From Paenibacillus oryzisoli (GTDB lineage Bacteria > Bacillota > Bacilli > Paenibacillales > NBRC-103111), in NCBI RefSeq assembly GCF_001653565.1, contig NZ_LYPB01000045.1:1-64000 (forward strand): DNA of 64,000 nt. The letters are read 5' to 3'. The position numbers were made by a program, and so were the translations under genes. Shown here in pieces: positions 60,026 through 64,000 of the stretch; position 1 is the first letter of the stretch; every line of letters starts with the position of its first letter. The notes under the pieces are model-generated. The model worked only from the letters and a program-made list of their open reading frames with translations. It was not told where the DNA came from and did not search any database.

Positions 60026-61558
60026 ATGGCTTATTTTATGGGTTTAGATTTAGGTACTTCTGCAATTAAATGCATTCTAGTCGATGAAACCGGTACAGTT
60101 ATCGGTTCACATTCTGCTCAATATCCGCTGCAACAACCTCATCCAGGTTGGGCTGAGCAGCATCCCGAAGATTGGTGGAATGCCACCATTGAAGGCATTC
60201 AAGGACTGTTAGCTAGCACCGGCGTTTCCGGTGATGCAGTCGCGGGTATCGGCTTCTCCGGCCAAATGCACGGCTCGGTCTTCCTCGACGAGGCGCAGCA
60301 GGTCATCCGGCCTGCGCTGCTCTGGTGCGATCAGCGCACCGCGGAGCAGTGCGCCTACATCGAGGCGACCGTCGGCGAAGCCGAGCTCGGTCGCCTCACA
60401 GGCAATCGGGCGCTGACGGGCTTCACCGCGCCTAAGCTCTTATGGCTCCGGCAGCATGAGCCGGAGCACTACGCTCGCGTTCGGCATCTGCTGCTGCCGA
60501 AGGACTACGTCAGGCTGCGCCTGACGGGTGCGTTCGGCATGGACATGGCCGACGCCAGCGGCACGCTGCTGCTCGATGTCGCCCACCGCAGCTGGTCTCA
60601 AACCGTCGCGGAGCGGTTAGAGATCCCGCTCGAGTGGCTGCCGCCGCTCTATGAGTCCGGCGACATTGCCGGGCACCTGCTGCCGGAGGCAGCAGCACTG
60701 ACCGGCTTAGCCCCAGGCACGCCGATCGTTGTCGGCGGCGGCGACCAAGCTTGCGGCGCCGTTGGTGTTGGCGTCGTCCGCCAAGGCATCGCCTCGGTCG
60801 CGCTCGGCACTTCTGGTGTCGTCTTCGTCCACGACGACACCTACCAAGTGGATGAAGCGTATCGGCTTCATTCCTTCTGTCATGGCGTGCCTGGCAAGTG
60901 GCACCGCATGGGTGTTATGCTCGCGGCAGGCGGATCATTCCAGTGGTGGCGCAATCACTTTGCTAGTGAAGAGCTCGCACGCGCTGAGCAAGAAGGCAAA
61001 GACGTGTATGAAATACTGACAGCAGAAGCTGCAACAGCACCACTTGGAAGTGAGGGCTTACTGTTCCTTCCTTATTTATCTGGGGAACGTACGCCACATC
61101 CTGATCCTAAAGCTCGCGGGGCTTTCATCGGGCTTAATCTTCGGCACGAGAAAGCACATTTGACCCGCGCTGTTCTAGAAGGCATTACCTTCGGACTTCG
61201 CGATTCCATGGAACTGATTCGTGAATCCGGAATTGAAGTGACCGAACTTCGCGTTAACGGTGGTGGTGCTAGAAGTCCTTTCTGGCGTCAAATGATTGCG
61301 GATATCTTCGGTATCCCTGTCGTTACAGTTAATTCGACAGATGGCCCAGCTTATGGAGCAGCTATCATGGCAGCATCTGGCGTACGCCAAGTCGAAATTA
61401 CGAAATTATGCGAGGATTGGATTAAAGTCACAGATCGCGTAGAACCGAATCCGACGAATCAGCTTAAATATGAAGCTTATTATAACATTTACCGCAGTCT
61501 ATACCCGACATTACAAAACACGTTCCATCAGTTGACGGATCTTGCGGAGCAGCAATAA
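60026..61558 (+). CDS. xylB: Xylulokinase
   Basis: A 510-residue FGGY carbohydrate kinase that phosphorylates D-xylulose to xylulose 5-phosphate. It starts with MGLDLGTSAIKCILVDETG (phosphate 1 loop). IGFSGQMHG and LWCDQRTAEQ are xylulokinase-specific substrate motifs, and the ATP/phosphate 2 region is SVALGTSGVVF. The FGGY signature is GLRDSMELIRESGIEVTELRVNGGGARS. No xylA or transporter is adjacent, so it is a solitary kinase. The middle third (about 60200-60950) is far more GC-rich than both ends. AAGGGTGATCTC precedes the ATG. Confidence 0.95.
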   Translation: MAYFMGLDLGTSAIKCILVDETGTVIGSHSAQYPLQQPHPGWAEQHPEDWWNATIEGIQGLLASTGVSGDAVAGIGFSGQMHGSVFLDEAQQVIRPALLWCDQRTAEQCAYIEATVGEAELGRLTGNRALTGFTAPKLLWLRQHEPEHYARVRHLLLPKDYVRLRLTGAFGMDMADASGTLLLDVAHRSWSQTVAERLEIPLEWLPPLYESGDIAGHLLPEAAALTGLAPGTPIVVGGGDQACGAVGVGVVRQGIASVALGTSGVVFVHDDTYQVDEAYRLHSFCHGVPGKWHRMGVMLAAGGSFQWWRNHFASEELARAEQEGKDVYEILTAEAATAPLGSEGLLFLPYLSGERTPHPDPKARGAFIGLNLRHEKAHLTRAVLEGITFGLRDSMELIRESGIEVTELRVNGGGARSPFWRQMIADIFGIPVVTVNSTDGPAYGAAIMAASGVRQVEITKLCEDWIKVTDRVEPNPTNQLKYEAYYNIYRSLYPTLQNTFHQLTDLAEQQ

Positions 61559-61687
61559 GACTGGTAGAACATTAACTGAATTTCCTACATCTATTTCCGA
61601 GCACAACAGCACTCCAAGGAACTTAACTGGATTTTTGCGGCTAATCTCATTCAGATAGCCCCGGAACCCCAAACACATCTTTCAAAT

Positions 61688-61730
61688 AAAAAAGAGGTTG
61701 AGCAGGCAATCCCTGTTCAACCTCTTTTTT
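61688..61730. terminator. Bidirectional terminator between xylB and the 6S RNA gene
   Basis: AAAAAAGAGGTTGA pairs with TCAACCTCTTTTTT, with GCAGG/CCTG nearer the loop. It lies after the 3' end of the 6S RNA on the minus strand. Confidence 0.93.
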
Positions 61731-61922
61731 ATTCGAAGAAACCCGCCTATGCCGTCCGGTTTCCGTGCTTCAAACCCGCTCTCGCAGGTGGGTGTCCGCA
61801 GACGTGTATTTGAGGTCCCCTTTCGAGGGCATGTCAGCCACACATCAATATAGGTCTCCCTAGAAACAGTCATTGGTTTAAAACAACTTAAAACCGTTAC
61901 GAACATCGCAGATTTCTTCTGT
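61731..61922 (-). ncRNA. ssrS: 6S RNA
   Basis: A structured RNA of about 190 bases that binds and inhibits housekeeping RNA polymerase in stationary phase. The closing stem GAAGAAATCTGC (61919-61908) pairs over all 12 positions with GCGGGTTTCTTC (61746-61735), two of them wobbles. The following GATGTTCGTAACGG is almost identical to E. coli 6S GATGTTCGCAAGCGG, and the 3' ACGGCATAGG corresponds to its GGCGGCATCTC. Internal hairpins are GTC-TGCG-GAC (UNCG loop) and ACCTGC-GAGA-GCGGGT (GNRA loop). A near-consensus promoter precedes it and a terminator follows. The 91-codon ORF over this region is spurious. Confidence 0.88.
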
Positions 61923-61928
61923 TTTCTT

Positions 61929-61957
61929 ATTATAGATCCAACCACGCTGATAATCAA
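61929..61957 (-). promoter_or_regulatory. Promoter of the 6S RNA
   Basis: On the minus strand TTGATT and TATAAT are separated by exactly 17 bases. The predicted start, about 61922, falls three bases before the closing stem. Confidence 0.75.
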
Positions 61958-61966
61958 CTGGTAGGA

Positions 61967-62806
61967 TTAATCTCTATTCTTGTCATTATCATCTTTTTTA
62001 TGCAAACTAACTGGAGTTTCATTTACGACTCCCTCATTTGCATCCTCATTTCCTTCTGCAGCCGCTTCCGCTTCTTCAGCTAGTCGCTGTTGCTCCTTCT
62101 CTTCAAGCTCTTGTTGCTTCGTTTGAAGCTTAGTAAAGCTTCTGTTAAACTGCCAGAAGGAGAACGTTGCCACAATAGCACCCATGAAGAAAACAACTAA
62201 GAAGAAATTGAACTTCGTCAAACAAATATAAACAATAACACCATTACAAACGAGCAATACAATCGAATTAATAGGATTGCCAATTGTAATTAAAATTGAA
62301 TTTTTGACAATTTGAAAAATCTTCATGTGCAAATGTACGATTATGGAGAAGAAATTAAACAAAGCAATAATCATAATCACGGTGAAAGCAATAAACAAAA
62401 CAGCCAAAACCCTTAACGAACTTCCTTGCTTCAAATAGAAGAAATAATTCACTCCGATTATCACGAAAATAAGAACAAAGAAAATTCCACCCAACATACT
62501 CTGCAAGTAGTTTTCTTTATATCCACGGAAAAATGTCTTTAACAATGGAACATCTTCTTCTCCTGTCACCCATTTCCTAGCTACGGCAAACATCGCTGTT
62601 GTCGCAGGAAATAAAGTAAACGGTGCCAAAACTGCAAGAATCGGCAACGTAGCTTTTAAAGCGTCCGGCGTTTGACTCACTAACCCCATAAAGAGGAAAA
62701 AGAATACCGGAATTGAGCAAAGCATCCAAAGCAAATTAATAACGGATAACCGCATAATCCACTCCGATATTCTATACAGTCCTCCCATAACTCCCTTAAA
62801 CTCCAA
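61967..62806 (-). CDS. DUF624 (YesL-like) membrane protein
   Basis: A 279-residue membrane protein with about five TM helices between residues 18 and 220. The N-terminal MGGLYRISEWIMRLSVINLLWMLCSIP, together with TLFPATTAMFAVARKWVTGEEDVPLLKTFFRGYKENY, is the DUF624/YesL signature. The tail (about 225-279) is highly charged (KQQELEEKEQQRLAEEAEA), probably a cytosolic coiled coil. YesL-type proteins often lie with sugar uptake genes, but here there is none adjacent. The start is TTG at 62806 after AAGGAGG. The 207-base spacer upstream holds repeats and the promoter of a sporulation peptide. Confidence 0.9.
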   Translation of the reverse strand: MEFKGVMGGLYRISEWIMRLSVINLLWMLCSIPVFFFLFMGLVSQTPDALKATLPILAVLAPFTLFPATTAMFAVARKWVTGEEDVPLLKTFFRGYKENYLQSMLGGIFFVLIFVIIGVNYFFYLKQGSSLRVLAVLFIAFTVIMIIALFNFFSIIVHLHMKIFQIVKNSILITIGNPINSIVLLVCNGVIVYICLTKFNFFLVVFFMGAIVATFSFWQFNRSFTKLQTKQQELEEKEQQRLAEEAEAAAEGNEDANEGVVNETPVSLHKKDDNDKNRD

Positions 62807-62919
62807 AACTGCTTCCTCCTTAGCGTTTCCTTCAGGAAACTTTCTACGTTGTTAACTACTGACATGACGATAGCATGTCTAATTTGTATATAGACTCAAT
62901 TATAGCCTATTTTTCACGA

Positions 62920-62977
62920 TATAGGTAGCCGTCTAGTCGTTATAGGTACTTTTACATAAGATAGTATTGTCTAGTCG
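62920..62977 (+). repeat. Interleaved direct repeats upstream of the second YjcZ-like gene
   Basis: TATAGGTA occurs at 62920-62927 and 62941-62948; GTCTAGTCG at 62931-62939 and 62969-62977. A sigma-K-like -10 element (CATAAGATA, 62955-62963) lies between the last two units. They may be regulator sites. Confidence 0.45.
62955..62963 (+). promoter_or_regulatory. Candidate sigma-K/E-type -10 element
   Basis: CATAAGATA fits CATANNNTA and is preceded by TTTA, as in the element of the paralogous gene at 12915. The -35 match is weak. Confidence 0.4.
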
Positions 62978-63013
62978 CACCACCCCCAAATCATTATTCA
63001 GGAGGTTGATACA

Positions 63014-63100
63014 ATGTCTAATCCAATCGGAACATCTGCAGGTGCTATTTTGGTGCTTTTCATCTTGTTAGTAATTATCACTAGCTCATTCGTACTTTAA
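63014..63100 (+). CDS. YjcZ-like tiny hydrophobic sporulation peptide, paralogue
   Basis: A 28-residue peptide, MSNPIGTSAGAILV followed by LFILLVIITSSFVL. Its last 16 residues are nearly identical to the peptide at 12959-13042. CAGGAGG precedes the ATG and a strong terminator follows. One membrane segment is predicted. Function unknown; the family is made during sporulation in Bacillus. Confidence 0.8.
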   Translation: MSNPIGTSAGAILVLFILLVIITSSFVL

Positions 63101-63114
63101 TCCATATAGGTAAA

Positions 63115-63150
63115 AAGAAGGCGGAGATCCTCAGGATCTCCGCCTTTCTT
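63115..63150. terminator. Bidirectional terminator
   Basis: AAGGCGGAGATCC pairs with GGATCTCCGCCTT across a 3-base loop, with AAGA/TCTT extensions. It serves the peptide gene and the convergent helicase gene. Confidence 0.92.
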
Positions 63151-63161
63151 CATGCTGCATC

Positions 63162-64000
63162 TTATTTATTTACAAGTGTATCTTCACTTTTACGCGGCGC
63201 TCTGGAACGATCACGATTTCCGGAGTTATTGCTTCCGTATTCGCGGTTTCTCGATGTTGAACTGCTTCCGCCTTCTCTGTTTGAACCGTAGTCTCTGCTA
63301 TCCTTACGCGGGTAACGTGAGCCACTGCTGGAGGAGTTGCCTGAACCGGAGCCACCATAGCCGCCACCTTGACGACGATCGCTTGAACCTGATCCTGAAC
63401 CGTATCCGCCGCCAACACGTCTACCTGAGCTGCGAACATCGAATTTTTTCTTTCTTGCACGAATCGGATCCTCTGGTGTCAATTCAATCGCAAGATCTTT
63501 CTTGTCACCTGTAAGAAGTTTCATCGCTGCTGCAAGCAAGTTAACGGAATCGTATTGCTCAAGCATTTGGATTGCAAGACCTTTAAATTCGCCATGCTCT
63601 TCTTTTTGAAGCATATCCAGAATACGCTCAGCTGTCATTTTTTGTTTGCCTTCTACTGCTTCAGCAACGCTTGGCAAAGGTTTTTTGTTGATTTTGTGGC
63701 GTGTAACCTTCTCAATAAAGTGAAGGTGATCGATCTCACGTGGCGTTACGAAAGTCCAAGCCGTACCCTCTTTACCTGCACGACCTGTACGGCCGATACG
63801 GTGAACGTAGCTCTCTGGATCTTGCGGAAGGTCAAAGTTAATAACGTGTGTAACACCAGATACATCTAGTCCACGAGCAGCTACGTCAGTTGCTACTAGA
63901 ACATCGATACTGCCATCACGGAATTTTCTCATGACGTTATCACGTTGATTTTGGGACAAGTCACCATGAAGACCCTCAGCGGCATACCCTCTCTTTTGAA
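63162..64000 (-). CDS. DEAD-box RNA helicase, CshA-like (3' part, cut by window edge)
   Basis: Only the C-terminal 279 residues are in the window; the frame is open to base 64000. The helicase C domain shows [16 protein letters not shown] (motif IV region), [24 protein letters not shown] (motif V) and [15 protein letters not shown] (motif VI). An auxiliary domain follows, then a low-complexity RNA-binding tail rich in Gly, Ser, Arg and Tyr ([16 protein letters not shown]). These match CshA, which unwinds RNA during mRNA turnover and cold adaptation. The internal TTG at 63959 is not the true start. Confidence 0.93.
   Translation of the reverse strand, partial: QKRGYAAEGLHGDLSQNQRDNVMRKFRDGSIDVLVATDVAARGLDVSGVTHVINFDLPQDPESYVHRIGRTGRAGKEGTAWTFVTPREIDHLHFIEKVTRHKINKKPLPSVAEAVEGKQKMTAERILDMLQKEEHGEFKGLAIQMLEQYDSVNLLAAAMKLLTGDKKDLAIELTPEDPIRARKKKFDVRSSGRRVGGGYGSGSGSSDRRQGGGYGGSGSGNSSSSGSRYPRKDSRDYGSNREGGSSSTSRNREYGSNNSGNRDRSRAPRKSEDTLVNK

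Noticed and set aside
61682-61957. 91-codon ORF on the minus strand
   Set aside because: It covers the 6S RNA and its terminator, has no ribosome site and no protein-like composition.

Overview
The window looks like chromosomal DNA of a Paenibacillus or a close relative. It has moderate GC, strong AGGAGG-type ribosome sites, many rho-independent hairpins, SLH and copper-amine-oxidase-like stalk domains, tiny YjcZ-like sporulation peptides, and close relatives of Bacillus proteins (Fer, Tpx, RelQ, GlcT, MhqN). No phage, plasmid or CRISPR module is seen. This assignment is inference from gene content.

Layout. Bases 1-85 are a non-coding, hairpin-rich edge. 150-8508 (minus) holds an RND efflux pump with its adaptor and a secreted protein, preceded by a two-component system. 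The pump promoter region has a perfect 11-bp tandem repeat of the kind OmpR-family regulators bind. 8538-10451 is the queuosine set queD-queE-queC, which runs with no obvious terminator toward the two-component genes. 10523-13042 holds a small unknown gene, an MhqN-like nitroreductase, an acidic unknown protein and a 27-residue sporulation-type peptide. 13102-25392 is a surface and secretion block: a TPR-glycosyltransferase, a 623-residue exported protein, a HAD phosphatase, a 2238-residue multidomain exported protein and an SLH lipoprotein. 25596-27922 holds two rRNA-modifying enzymes, one with a hexanucleotide repeat tract. 28108-31030 holds a membrane thioredoxin, DUF309, RelQ and PyrD.

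31185-37009 is carbohydrate uptake: GlcT antiterminator, PTS EIICB and a CUT1 ABC importer. Two unexplained RNA structures lie here, one between the PTS gene and glcT and one at the start of the ABC operon. 37375-44741 holds a small membrane peptide, an L,D-transpeptidase, and a signalling operon of CHASE2-adenylate cyclase, FecR-domain protein and NHL/stalk protein. 44910-51378 holds ferredoxin, MobB, DNA polymerase IV, citramalate synthase, a TlpA-like thioredoxin, an MFS exporter and a JAMM peptidase. 51372-54665 holds an exonuclease, a DUF294 protein and AmtB, with a consensus GlnR/TnrA box. 54970-61558 holds a MerR regulator, a YugP-type peptidase, a GltC-like regulator, Tpx, a DUF1499-like protein, MntH and XylB.

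The end of the window contains a 6S RNA gene (about 61731-61922, minus), recognised from its closing stem, promoter and similarity to E. coli 6S. It is followed by a DUF624 protein, a second YjcZ-like peptide and the 3' part of a CshA-like DEAD-box helicase cut by the window edge.
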